Assembly: GCA_025363655.1 (NCBI GenBank)
Contig: JANYDK010000102.1
Span: 1-38,112, forward strand
DNA from: Deltaproteobacteria bacterium
Lineage (GTDB): Bacteria > Myxococcota_A > Polyangia > Polyangiales > JADJMO01
Length of the DNA stretch: 38,112 nt
Direction of reading: 5' to 3'
Within the stretch, counting starts at the first letter, position 1. Every line of letters begins with the position of its first letter. The position numbers and the translations under genes were made by a program. Below the pieces are notes generated by a model. The model worked only from the letters and a program-made list of their open reading frames with translations. It did no database searches and was not told the origin of the DNA. Positions 1 through 13,737 of this stretch are shown here, in pieces.

Positions 1-2
1 GC

Positions 3-3614
<3,612 letters not shown>

Positions 3615-3628
3615 AGGGAAGAGCCGCC

Positions 3629-5155
3629 ATGGAGTTCGACAGCAGCGTGGTTCGCATTCTCCTCGTCGACGATCGCCAGGAGGACCTCCGCGTCCTCCGC
3701 GCCGTCCTCGAATCGCCGCTCTACGAGCTCACGCTCGCGCCGTCCGGAGCCGAGGCACTTCGTCACGTCCTCCGCGTCGATTTCGCGGTGATTCTCCTCG
3801 ACGTGATGCTCCCCGAGATGGACGGCTTCGAGGTGGCCTCGATCATCAAGCAGCGCGAGCGCTCACGGCACACGCCGATCATCTTCCTCACCGCGTCGGG
3901 ACCCGAGCTCGCCGCCATCTACCAGGCTTACTCGGTCGGCGCCGTCGACTACATCGAGAAGCCGTTCGATCCGGCGGTGGTGCGCGCGAAGGTCAAGGTC
4001 TTCGCCGATCTCCATCGGAAAGATCAACGCATCAAGCAGCAGGCCGAGGCGCTCGTCGCCGCCGAGCGTCGTGAGCGAGACCTGCAGCTCGCGGCCTATC
4101 GCGTCGCGAGTCGTGAGCGCTATCGTCGTCTCGCCGAGGCGATCCCCGCGATCGTCTGGACCGCCGAGCCGCTCGGCGTGGTGACCTATTGCAACCGCCT
4201 TTGGCACGAGTTCAGCGGGCTCGAGGTCGACGAGGTGCTCGCCGAAGGGTGGGCGGAGGTGATGCACCCCGACGATCGAAAGGGCTGGGAATCTGCCTGG
4301 TCCGCGGCGATCGCGCGCGGTCAGGCCCTGGAGGTCGAGTGCCGGCTTCGTCGTCACGACGGACAATATCGCTGGCATCTCTGGCGCGTCGTCCCCGAGC
4401 ACGACGAGCACGGGACGCGCATCGGTTGGCTCGGCACGTCGGTCGATTGCGACGACCTGAAGACGGCCATCTCTTCTCGTGACGACTTTCTCTCCGCCGC
4501 CTCGCACGAGCTGCGCACGCCGCTGACATCCCTCAATTTGCAGCTGCAGAGCGTCCTCCTCAAGGTCGACGCCGACGAACGGATGGCTCCGCTGCGCCCC
4601 AAGCTCGAGTCCGCCGAACGGCAGGCGCGGAGGTTGACCAAGCTGATCGACAATCTCCTCGACCTCTCGCGCATCGCCCATCGTCGGCTGGATCTCGAGC
4701 TCGAGGAGCTCGACCTCGGCGTGCTCGTCGAAGAGGTCGTCGTGCGTGAGCGCGAAGATCTGGCGAAAGCTGGCTGCGAGCTGCACGTCTCGTCCGAGTC
4801 CGAGGTGCTCGGCACCTGGGATCGACTCCGGCTCGATCAGGTCGTCACCAATTTACTCACCAATGCGGCAAAATACGGCAGTGGCAGGCCGGTCGACGTC
4901 CGCGTCGAGGCGAGCCGCGAGCGCGCGAACATCGTCGTGCGAGATCGCGGCATCGGTATCGCCAGCGCCGATCAGCAACGAATCTTCGACCCCTTCGAGC
5001 GCTCGGTGACCCACAAGGACTATCGCGGCGCTGGCCTCGGGCTCTGGATCACGCGCACCATCGTCGAGGCGATGGGCGGCACCATCGGCGTCGAGAGCTC
5101 ACCGGGCGAAGGCTCGACGTTCAAGGTCGACTTGCCGAGGCACGCAGGTTGCTGA
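3629..5155 (+). CDS. Receiver-PAS-histidine kinase
   Basis: A 508-residue cytoplasmic sensor kinase with an N-terminal receiver. REC spans 8-125 with the acidic pair in LLVDDRQ, phospho-acceptor Asp58 in ILLDVMLPEMDG and Lys in EKPF. A short coiled linker leads to a PAS domain (about 165-285, with a PAC-like tail HDGQYRWHLWRV). HisKA has [10 protein letters not shown] (His293), and HATPase_c shows NLLTNAAKYG, RDRGIGIA and GAGLGLWI. There is no membrane segment. The ATG at 3629 follows the upstream stop by 14 bases and is preceded by an AAGGGAAG ribosome site, so it is probably co-transcribed with the HAMP-repeat kinase. Because the receiver precedes the kinase, phosphorylation by another kinase may control its activity; this is inference. 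Confidence 0.95.
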   Translation: MEFDSSVVRILLVDDRQEDLRVLRAVLESPLYELTLAPSGAEALRHVLRVDFAVILLDVMLPEMDGFEVASIIKQRERSRHTPIIFLTASGPELAAIYQAYSVGAVDYIEKPFDPAVVRAKVKVFADLHRKDQRIKQQAEALVAAERRERDLQLAAYRVASRERYRRLAEAIPAIVWTAEPLGVVTYCNRLWHEFSGLEVDEVLAEGWAEVMHPDDRKGWESAWSAAIARGQALEVECRLRRHDGQYRWHLWRVVPEHDEHGTRIGWLGTSVDCDDLKTAISSRDDFLSAASHELRTPLTSLNLQLQSVLLKVDADERMAPLRPKLESAERQARRLTKLIDNLLDLSRIAHRRLDLELEELDLGVLVEEVVVREREDLAKAGCELHVSSESEVLGTWDRLRLDQVVTNLLTNAAKYGSGRPVDVRVEASRERANIVVRDRGIGIASADQQRIFDPFERSVTHKDYRGAGLGLWITRTIVEAMGGTIGVESSPGEGSTFKVDLPRHAGC

Positions 5156-5166
5156 GCCAAACGGAC

Positions 5167-5859
5167 ATGCGCGTCCGCGAACCACTCCGCTTCCTCGTCG
5201 CCGAAGACGACAGCGCGCTCCGGGAAGAGCTCGTCGACGCGCTCCGTCTGGGAGGAAATGAAGTGCGGGACGCGTCTTCGGGCGCGGTCGCCATCGAAGA
5301 GGCACATCGCTGGCTCCCCGACGTCGTCGTCGTCGACTACTTCATGCCCTTCACCGACGGCATCTCGCTCATCGCCTACGTGCGGGCGATGGTGCGGCCG
5401 ATTCCGCCGGCGATTCTCGCGATGTCGGGGGTCGTGCGGGCGGCGCGATGGTGCACCGAGATCGGCGTCGATGCGTTCCTGGCGAAGCCCTTCACGCTCG
5501 CCACCTTCGACGCAATGGTGGACTACGTCGGCGAGCGTCGCGCGGCGTCGATGCAGAACCCGCAGAGCCAGCGGCCGAGTGGATCGGATCCGATGAGCGA
5601 GCCGCGAAGGGCCTGTGTGCTCGGCGTCGGCGAAGCGGCGGAAGGCATCGGCGACGTGCTCACCGCGTCTCTTCGGAACGCACGCGTGGTGGTGGTCGAC
5701 TCGCCCTACGATGCAGCGCAGACGCTCGCGGACATTCTTCCCGATCTCGTCGTGGTCACCGACCAGCGAGCGCACCTGCGCGTGCGCGAGGCGGCCGAAG
5801 CGAACGGCGTCTCCTGCATGGTCCTCCACCGGACGCCGCACGCACACGCGTCGGGGTGA
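5167..5859 (+). CDS. Response regulator with one active and one degenerate receiver
   Basis: A 230-residue protein with no DNA-binding domain. Receiver 1 (about 8-120) is canonical: AEDD acidic pair, phospho-acceptor Asp57 in VVVVDYFMP and Lys in AKPF. After a polar linker, residues about 145-230 look like a second receiver cut short: PDLVVVTD puts Thr where the phospho-acceptor should be, and the C-terminal helix and Lys are missing. I chose the ATG at 5167, 12 bases after the upstream stop; a TTG at 5149 in the same frame would overlap the kinase stop and add six residues. It probably belongs to the same transcript as the two kinases upstream. Confidence 0.88.
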   Translation: MRVREPLRFLVAEDDSALREELVDALRLGGNEVRDASSGAVAIEEAHRWLPDVVVVDYFMPFTDGISLIAYVRAMVRPIPPAILAMSGVVRAARWCTEIGVDAFLAKPFTLATFDAMVDYVGERRAASMQNPQSQRPSGSDPMSEPRRACVLGVGEAAEGIGDVLTASLRNARVVVVDSPYDAAQTLADILPDLVVVTDQRAHLRVREAAEANGVSCMVLHRTPHAHASG

Positions 5860-5887
5860 CGCTGCGAGCAAAGATCGACACGGTCGT

Positions 5888-5920
5888 GTGCAGGGCCTGC
5901 TGCGTGTGCAGACCCTGCAC
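5888..5920. terminator. Hairpin between convergent genes
   Basis: GTGCAGGG at 5888-5895 and CCCTGCAC at 5913-5920 are perfect inverted copies with a 17-base loop. A second copy of CGTGTGCAG inside the loop (5903-5911) allows an alternative tighter hairpin, GTGCAG/CTGCAC with a 3-base loop. It lies between stops at 5859 (+) and 5939 (-). No T-run follows, so termination is inferred from position. Confidence 0.4.
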
Positions 5921-5938
5921 TCACTGCGGACGCGGCCT

Positions 5939-6433
5939 TCAGACGTGTCGCGTCATGTTGGCTTCGAGTCGTGCCTCTTTGCGCAGCGACGCCCCGCGGA
6001 CCGTGAGCACGGGACAAGGGGCATGCCGGACGACGCGCTCGGCGACGCTGCCGAGGAGGATGTGCGCGAGGTTGGTGTGCCCATGGGTCGCGAGGACGAC
6101 GAGGTCGTAGCGCTCCTCTTCGGCGACGCGAACGATCGTCGACCATGGTGCCCCACCCTCGAGACGCCCGCGTGCTGGCACGCCCTCCGCCTCGAGAAAG
6201 CCGAGGAATTCCTTCATCCAGGTGCCTGCGCGGGTGGCGGCGAAGGTACTGAGAGAGGCAGGCGTGATCGAGGGGAGCAAGAATGCCTCAGGGGCAAGGT
6301 AAGCCGACATCTCCCAAACATGGAGGATGTCGACCTCGGCAGCGAACGAGCGCGCGAGCGTCATCGCGGTGTCGACTGCGCGGAGGGAGCACTCGGAGAA
6401 GTCCACGGGCACGAGGATCTTGTGCAGTCGCAT
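5939..6433 (-). CDS. Universal stress protein (UspA family)
   Basis: A 164-residue single-domain Usp. The N-terminus MRLHKILVPVDFSECS is the family's first strand and loop with the conserved VPVDFS. The C-terminal ATP-binding region reads ATHGHTNLAHILLGSVAERVV followed by HAPCPVLTVR, close to the G-x2-G-x9-G(S/T) motif of ATP-binding Usps. Members act in the cytoplasm in stress tolerance; the exact ligand is not predictable. The ATG at 6431-6433 has a strong ribosome site (GGAGGT, 6439-6444) seven bases upstream in the transcript, and the orientation is opposite to the neighbouring kinases. It is divergent from the sigma54 activator across 139 bases, which may be a shared control region. Confidence 0.95.
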   Translation of the reverse strand: MRLHKILVPVDFSECSLRAVDTAMTLARSFAAEVDILHVWEMSAYLAPEAFLLPSITPASLSTFAATRAGTWMKEFLGFLEAEGVPARGRLEGGAPWSTIVRVAEEERYDLVVLATHGHTNLAHILLGSVAERVVRHAPCPVLTVRGASLRKEARLEANMTRHV

Positions 6434-6572
6434 GGCGCACCTCCGGTGGTTGTGAGAATTCTCGTCGTGCTCCAGTGCAAGTCACGCGCCTCGACGATGG
6501 GCGGATACAGGTGCGTAGCTACTTTGATGTCGAGAGCGCATGGCCCGGTCGTAGACTTGGTGGGAGCCTTTC

Positions 6573-8072
6573 ATGATGTCTGCCGCCGAACGACGACCTG
6601 TGCACGAGACGAGCTCGAGGCGCAGCCTCCAGCGCGTGGTGCTCTGCGTCGACGACGACGCCGACTATCTCGACATCCTCGCGCGCATGATCAGTGGTCC
6701 GGAGTTGCGCACTCTCGGGGTCAGTTGCGTCGAGGACGCGCTCGGTTGCATCGAGCGCGAGCGCGTCGACGTGATCATCGTCGACCTCAAATTGGGCAGT
6801 GAATCTGGCCTCGATCTGATCGAACGGGTGCGCGCGACTGGGCATCACGTGCCCATCCTCGTGCTCACGGGTGCACCTTCGGTCGACGCCGCCGTCGAAG
6901 CCCTCAAGCGAGGTGCGGTCGATTTCCTCGCCAAGCCGGCCGACGCTTCACGGCTTCGCGCGACGCTCGCCGAGCTCATGGGCGACACCAGCGGGCCGCT
7001 CGATCGCAGCGTCGAGCGCGGCACCGACGCCCAATGGTTCGAAGGGATGTTCGGCGTCAGCGACGCGATGCGGCGAGTCTTCGACAGCATCGGGCGCGTC
7101 GCGCAGACCGACGCACCGGTGTTGATCGTCGGTGAGAGCGGCGTGGGAAAGGAGCTGGTGGCGCGCGCCATCCATGCACGGAGCAAGCGTCAGCACGGCG
7201 CCTTCGTGCCGGTGCACCTCGGCGCGATTCCCCGCGACCTCGTCGCCTCCGAGCTCTTCGGGCACGAACGTGGAGCCTTCACCGGCGCCACCTCGGCGAC
7301 CGTCGGAAAATTCGCCGCTGCCGCTGGAGGCACGCTCTTTCTCGATGAAATATCGACCGTCGTTCCAGAGGTGCAAATCGTTCTTCTGCGCGTGCTCGAG
7401 TCGTGGCGCTTCACGCGCGTCGGTGGGCGCAAGGAGCAGGACGCCGACGTGCGCATCGTCGTCGCGACCAACCGCGACCTCCTCAGCTTGGTCGAAGAGG
7501 GACGCTTTCGCGAAGATCTATACTTCCGTCTCGCGGTGTTCTCGGTGGGAATCCCGGCGCTGCGTGAGCGTAGCGACGACATCGTGCCGCTCGCCGAGCA
7601 CTTCCGCGATCACTTCGCCCGTCGCCATGCCTCTCCGGCGTGCGAGCTCGCGGCCGACGCGAGGAGCGCGCTCGTCGAGCACTCGTGGCCTGGCAACGTG
7701 CGCGAGTTGCGCAACGTCATCGAGCGAGCTGTCGTCTTCGCCTCCAGCCCGGCGCTCGAAGCGGCCGATCTCCAACTCGAAGCACCGCGGCTCGAGAGCT
7801 CGCGCATCCCCGTCGCGCCCCGTTTCCCGTCCGAGGCGAAGCCCGACTCGTCGCGGCATGAAGACTCGGTCGTCATTCCGCTCGGCACCTCGATGCACGA
7901 CGCCGAACGCGAAATCCTCCTTCGCACGCTCGCGTTCGTCGGCGGAAACAAGCTCCGCGCTGCGCAGGTGCTCGGCATCAGTCGCCGGTCGATCTACAAC
8001 CGCCTCAAGGAGTACGGCCTCGCCGAGGCTCATCGCGACGCGGACGAGCCGGACAGCGGCGCCGAAAATTGA
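6573..8072 (+). CDS. NtrC-family sigma54-dependent response regulator
   Basis: A 499-residue transcription activator. The receiver (20-140) has CVDDD, phospho-acceptor Asp71 in IIVDLKLG and Lys in AKPAD. The AAA+ domain (about 160-385) has Walker A GESGVGKE, the sigma54-contacting GAFTGA loop, Walker B GGTLFLDEIS and an arginine-finger region FREDLYFRL. The C-terminus has a Fis-type helix-turn-helix (GGNKLRAAQVLGISRRSIYNRL). All key motifs are intact, so it should hydrolyse ATP to open sigma54 promoters when phosphorylated. Two ATG codons stand in tandem at 6573 and 6576; GGGAG lies just upstream. It is the only DNA-binding output in the 12-kb signalling island and a plausible endpoint of its phosphorelay. 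Target promoters were not identified. Confidence 0.97.
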   Translation: MMSAAERRPVHETSSRRSLQRVVLCVDDDADYLDILARMISGPELRTLGVSCVEDALGCIERERVDVIIVDLKLGSESGLDLIERVRATGHHVPILVLTGAPSVDAAVEALKRGAVDFLAKPADASRLRATLAELMGDTSGPLDRSVERGTDAQWFEGMFGVSDAMRRVFDSIGRVAQTDAPVLIVGESGVGKELVARAIHARSKRQHGAFVPVHLGAIPRDLVASELFGHERGAFTGATSATVGKFAAAAGGTLFLDEISTVVPEVQIVLLRVLESWRFTRVGGRKEQDADVRIVVATNRDLLSLVEEGRFREDLYFRLAVFSVGIPALRERSDDIVPLAEHFRDHFARRHASPACELAADARSALVEHSWPGNVRELRNVIERAVVFASSPALEAADLQLEAPRLESSRIPVAPRFPSEAKPDSSRHEDSVVIPLGTSMHDAEREILLRTLAFVGGNKLRAAQVLGISRRSIYNRLKEYGLAEAHRDADEPDSGAEN

Positions 8073-8081
8073 CCGGGGCGC

Positions 8082-8930
8082 TCAGCGCGCGGGTAGCTCG
8101 ATCTCGATGCGTCGCCGTGAGCTCGCGCGTTCGGTGAGGGTGACGGTGCCGCAGAGACGGCGCACCAGGCGACCGACGATGTGGAGCAGCGCGCGCTCGC
8201 CGTTCTTGTCCGAGGGCGGCAGCACGTCGAGGCGACCGGCCAAGAGGGCCGTGACGTGGGCGAGCCCGAGGGCGTTCTCGCGCGTGTCGTGCTCGACCAC
8301 CAAGAGCGCTCGATGCGGCGAGCTCTTGCGTACGGTGACCCGCACCTCGTGTCTTGGCGGCGTCGTGCGGAGGACGTACCGCATCAGATTGGCGAAGAAT
8401 TGCCGCACGAAGAGCGGCTCTCCGGGGACCGAGACCGGCCCTTCCGCGGCCTCGACGGTCACGAGCGTTCCCGCCCGACGAGCGCCGATCGCCGCCAGGT
8501 CGGTGACCTCGCGCACCACCTGCACCAGTTCGGAGTCGAATCCGTCGCCATCCGACTCCGAGAGCCCTTCGGTCTCGGACGTCTCGCAAGGGTGCGTCAG
8601 TGCGACCACGTTGTCGACCAAGAGCGTGAGCGAATCGGCCGCGCGGCGCACGATGCTCAGCAGGTGAAGTTGCTCGGAATCGAGCCCTCCGAGCGATGGC
8701 GTCAGCAGATCGAGGGCTCCGTGGATGCACGTGACGGGTGTGCGCAGGTCGTGGGAGGTGAGCGCGAGGATCTCGTCGCGGAGGGGCTTGAGGGCCCGAT
8801 AGCGTTCGAGCGCGCGGTCTCCCTCGCGCATGCCCAGCGCCGCCGTCTGTGGGTGGCCGTCGCCCATCTTGGTCTCGAGCGTCATGAGGAGCGCGCCGAG
8901 GTCGTCGTGCCGTTCATCGTTGTGCATCAC
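8082..8930 (-). CDS. Histidine-kinase-like protein with degenerate ATP-binding domain
   Basis: A 282-residue soluble protein. The dimerisation/phospho-acceptor region is preserved: LTSHDLRTPVTCIHGALDLL places His60 in a normal H-box. The C-terminal half aligns in layout with HATPase_c but has lost its motifs: the N-box reads FFANLMRYVL, with Tyr in place of the Mg-binding Asn; the position of DxGxG reads VVEHDTREN; and no GxGLGL is seen. Autophosphorylation therefore looks unlikely. It could act as a phosphotransfer partner, a phosphatase or an inhibitor of neighbouring kinases (inference). A tandem ATG ATG (8928-8930, 8925-8927) follows an AGGTG-containing leader. Its stop is only 9 bases from the convergent activator stop. 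Confidence 0.85.
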   Translation of the reverse strand: MMHNDERHDDLGALLMTLETKMGDGHPQTAALGMREGDRALERYRALKPLRDEILALTSHDLRTPVTCIHGALDLLTPSLGGLDSEQLHLLSIVRRAADSLTLLVDNVVALTHPCETSETEGLSESDGDGFDSELVQVVREVTDLAAIGARRAGTLVTVEAAEGPVSVPGEPLFVRQFFANLMRYVLRTTPPRHEVRVTVRKSSPHRALLVVEHDTRENALGLAHVTALLAGRLDVLPPSDKNGERALLHIVGRLVRRLCGTVTLTERASSRRRIEIELPAR

Positions 8931-9034
8931 CTGTCTCCGCGTCTCCGTTCATACACGTTTCGTTCCAGTTTCCGGCGCCTCGAGCGCGTTCCCCGAGGTG
9001 CCAGGGCCTATGGCGCTACACTCCTCTGCGAGCC

Positions 9035-11206
<2,172 letters not shown>

Positions 11207-11216
11207 GATCATCGTC

Positions 11217-11606
11217 ATGCCGTCCGTGCCGCCCGGCAAAAGGCGTGTCCTCGTCGTCGACGACAGCGCGGTGATTCGCACCGTCGTCGCCGCGATGCTC
11301 GACAACCTCGGCGCCGAATACGACATCGTCGTCGATGGCGCGGCCGCGGTTCGTGCAGTGCAGGAGCGACGTTACGCGCTCGTGCTCCTCGACCTCCGCA
11401 TGCCGACGCTCGACGGCCCGAGCACCGCCGTTCGCATTCGCGCCGAGGCGATCGCCGGCGAGCGCCCGACCATCGTCGGCGTCAGCGGCTCCGTCGACGA
11501 CGCCATGCGCGAGGCCTGCCTCCGTGCCGGGATGACGACGATCCTCCTCAAGCCGCTGCGCATCGCCGATCTCGAGCCGCTCCTGATCGAGACCGGGACG
11601 AAGTGA
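11217..11606 (+). CDS. Single-domain response regulator (CheY-like)
   Basis: A 129-residue stand-alone receiver: VLVVDDSAVIR gives the acidic pair, Asp59 in LLDLRMPTLDGP is the phospho-acceptor, Ser sits in GVSGS, and Lys in LLKPL completes the active site. There is no output domain. The ATG at 11217 lies 10 bases after the membrane-kinase stop; an in-frame ATG at 11172 would overlap that gene and add 15 residues, which is less likely. The stop codon overlaps the GTG start of the HPt gene (GTGA), indicating translational coupling. Confidence 0.9.
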   Translation: MPSVPPGKRRVLVVDDSAVIRTVVAAMLDNLGAEYDIVVDGAAAVRAVQERRYALVLLDLRMPTLDGPSTAVRIRAEAIAGERPTIVGVSGSVDDAMREACLRAGMTTILLKPLRIADLEPLLIETGTK

Positions 11607-11950
11607 CCCTCGACCCTGCCGTCTTCGGTGAGTTGGTCGAGCTCGACGCGAAGGCCGGGGGCACGCTCCTCGGCCCTTTGACCGAGAGCTTCGGGCGCAC
11701 CAGCGAGAAGGACCTCGCGTGCATTCGAGTGGCGCTCGCCGCAGGAGACGCGGGTGCGATTGCCGAAGCCGCACATGCCCTCAAAGGAGCTGCGGCCGCG
11801 ATCGGCGCGACGCGCGCGCGAGAGATCGCCGGCAAGATCGAAGAGGTGTCTCGAAGGGGCACGCCAGGCGATCTGCCGGCACTCGCGCTCGAGCTCGCCG
11901 CCGCCGTCGCCGAGGCACGCGAAGACCTCGAAACTCACGCGCGCAAGTGA
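11603..11950 (+). CDS. Stand-alone HPt phosphotransfer protein
   Basis: A 115-residue alpha-helical histidine phosphotransfer protein. The motif EAAHALKGAAAAIGA matches the HPt helix signature (AHxLKGxAxxxGA) with His58 as the phospho-site. The start is GTG at 11603, overlapping the upstream receiver's TGA by the 4-base GTGA. With the kinase-REC-HPt and the free receiver upstream it forms a complete multistep relay set: kinase His, receiver Asp, HPt His, receiver Asp. It may deliver phosphate to receivers elsewhere in the cluster; partners are inferred from position only. Confidence 0.9.
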   Translation: MTLDPAVFGELVELDAKAGGTLLGPLTESFGRTSEKDLACIRVALAAGDAGAIAEAAHALKGAAAAIGATRAREIAGKIEEVSRRGTPGDLPALALELAAAVAEAREDLETHARK

Positions 11951-11951
11951 C

Positions 11952-11967
11952 TCACCCCAAAGGGTGA
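11952..11967. terminator. Short hairpin between convergent genes
   Basis: TCACCC (11952-11957) and GGGTGA (11962-11967) form a perfect 6-bp stem with a CAAA loop, directly after the HPt stop at 11950 and before the YCII-like stop at 11981. No T-run is present, so it is only a candidate transcript end. Confidence 0.35.
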
Positions 11968-11980
11968 TCGCCGCTCGCCG

Positions 11981-12259
11981 TCAGCTGGCGACGCGCGCGT
12001 GCTTGGCGCGGACGACGAGGAGCCCGCCGATGAACTCCTTGGACTCGAGATAAGGCCCATCGGTCAACACCGCTTCGCCTTCCACCGTCCTCACCATCGT
12101 CGCCGAGCTCGGCGAAGTGAGCCCTCCGTTGAAGACCCACACCTGCGCCTTTTTCGAGGCCTCGATCAGCGCGCGCACGTTCTGCATGATCGGCCCCAGC
12201 CGCTCCGGCGGCGGAGGAGGCCCATCGGGCTGGATGATCGCGAGTTGATATTGCTTCAT
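11981..12259 (-). CDS. YCII/DGPF-domain protein, short form
   Basis: A 92-residue cytoplasmic protein of the YCII-related (DGPF, PhnB-like) fold. Recognisable parts are the first strand MKQYQLAIIQPDG, a helix PIMQNVRALIEA, the GGL turn and TDGPYLESKEFIGGLLVV, which is the DGPF signature. Members are often annotated next to ECF sigma factors, but none is seen here and the function is unknown. The protein stops right after the strand following the DGPF motif, so the usual C-terminal helix seems to be missing. I chose the ATG at 12257-12259 because GAGGAG (12267-12272) sits 7 bases upstream; a start 20 codons earlier would read through that site. Confidence 0.85.
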   Translation of the reverse strand: MKQYQLAIIQPDGPPPPPERLGPIMQNVRALIEASKKAQVWVFNGGLTSPSSATMVRTVEGEAVLTDGPYLESKEFIGGLLVVRAKHARVAS

Positions 12260-12266
12260 GGAGAGA

Positions 12267-12272
12267 CTCCTC
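12267..12272 (-). promoter_or_regulatory. Ribosome binding site for the YCII-like gene
   Basis: GAGGAG on the minus strand, seven bases before the ATG at 12259. It decides between this start and the longer in-frame alternative at 12319. Confidence 0.7.
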
Positions 12273-12359
12273 GGTGAGGGTTGGAAACTGCTGCCCTCCA
12301 GACGAATGGGGATTCGCAAGATCGACAGGGTCCGAAAAAAAACGCGGCCGCGCCTGCAC

Positions 12360-12764
12360 TCACTTCTTCACCGGCTTCTTCACCAGCTTCTTCACCGGCT
12401 TCTTCACCGGCTTCTTCTCCCCCTTCTTCGGCAACCTCAATGTCCCCTTGAACGCCCGCGCAATCCACCCCCGCAACTCCTCCGGCTCCTCCATCATGCT
12501 CTCCGGAAGCATGACCTTCTCACTCCGCGCCTTCCCATTCCCCATCGGGTCGAAATACCCAGCGCCTTCGAGCGCGAGCGCCTCGGCGCGTTCGGATTCG
12601 GGGAGCCAGATCATCGTCGAGCGGCCGAAGAGCCCCGCGAAGATGTGGCCGTTCACCTTGGCAGCGATGCCGCCGAACATCAGCTGCGTTTCGACGCGAG
12701 GGTCGTTCGGGAGCGCGGCGCGGAAGATCGGATGATGCTCAGCGGGGACTTTGATCCAGGCCAT
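12360..12764 (-). CDS. TfoX N-terminal domain protein with KKPV-repeat tail
   Basis: A 134-residue protein. Residues 15-110 match the TfoX/Sxy N-terminal domain: LMFGGIAAKVNGHIFAGLF, the central strand TMIWLPES, then GYFDPMG and a final helix WIARAF. Such stand-alone domains are common and mostly uncharacterised; only the E. coli/Haemophilus Sxy proteins are known competence regulators, so a competence role should not be assumed. The last 25 residues are a basic tail built of the tetrapeptide Lys-Lys-Pro-Val, repeated about four times with one Lys-Lys-Leu-Val variant. This resembles histone-H1-like tails and may bind nucleic acid (inference). Confidence 0.88.
   Translation of the reverse strand: MAWIKVPAEHHPIFRAALPNDPRVETQLMFGGIAAKVNGHIFAGLFGRSTMIWLPESERAEALALEGAGYFDPMGNGKARSEKVMLPESMMEEPEELRGWIARAFKGTLRLPKKGEKKPVKKPVKKLVKKPVKK
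12363..12410 (-). repeat. 12-bp tandem repeat encoding KKPV
   Basis: Four consecutive 12-base units (CTTCTTCACCGG on the plus strand; the second has AG in place of GG) at 12363, 12375, 12387 and 12399, plus a decayed fifth unit at 12411. In frame with the TfoX-N gene, so copy-number change would alter only tail length. Confidence 0.9.
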
Positions 12765-12808
12765 TGGCAGAGCCTATCGTGAAGAGCTCACTCGAGCTCA
12801 CTCGACTT

Positions 12809-13582
<774 letters not shown>

Positions 13583-13737
13583 TCCATCACGCTTTCCGTT
13601 CGGCGGCACGCACCGGCGTTCGTCCCCGCGGACGCCAACCGGCGGTCTCCGTCGCTCGCGCGCGTTGGCCGAAGCGATACGGCGCGGGAGTATGTCCAGC
13701 CTCGCGCGCACACCTGGCGTGATACCCTCTCTCCACG

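Noticed and set aside
6434-6572. Sigma54 promoter in the gap between the stress protein and the activator
   Set aside because: I found no good TGGCAC-N5-TTGC match on either strand; partial matches were no better than chance.
12256-12468. Small frame encoding a Glu/Ala/Gly repeat
   Set aside because: It is the 12-bp repeat of the TfoX tail read in another frame.
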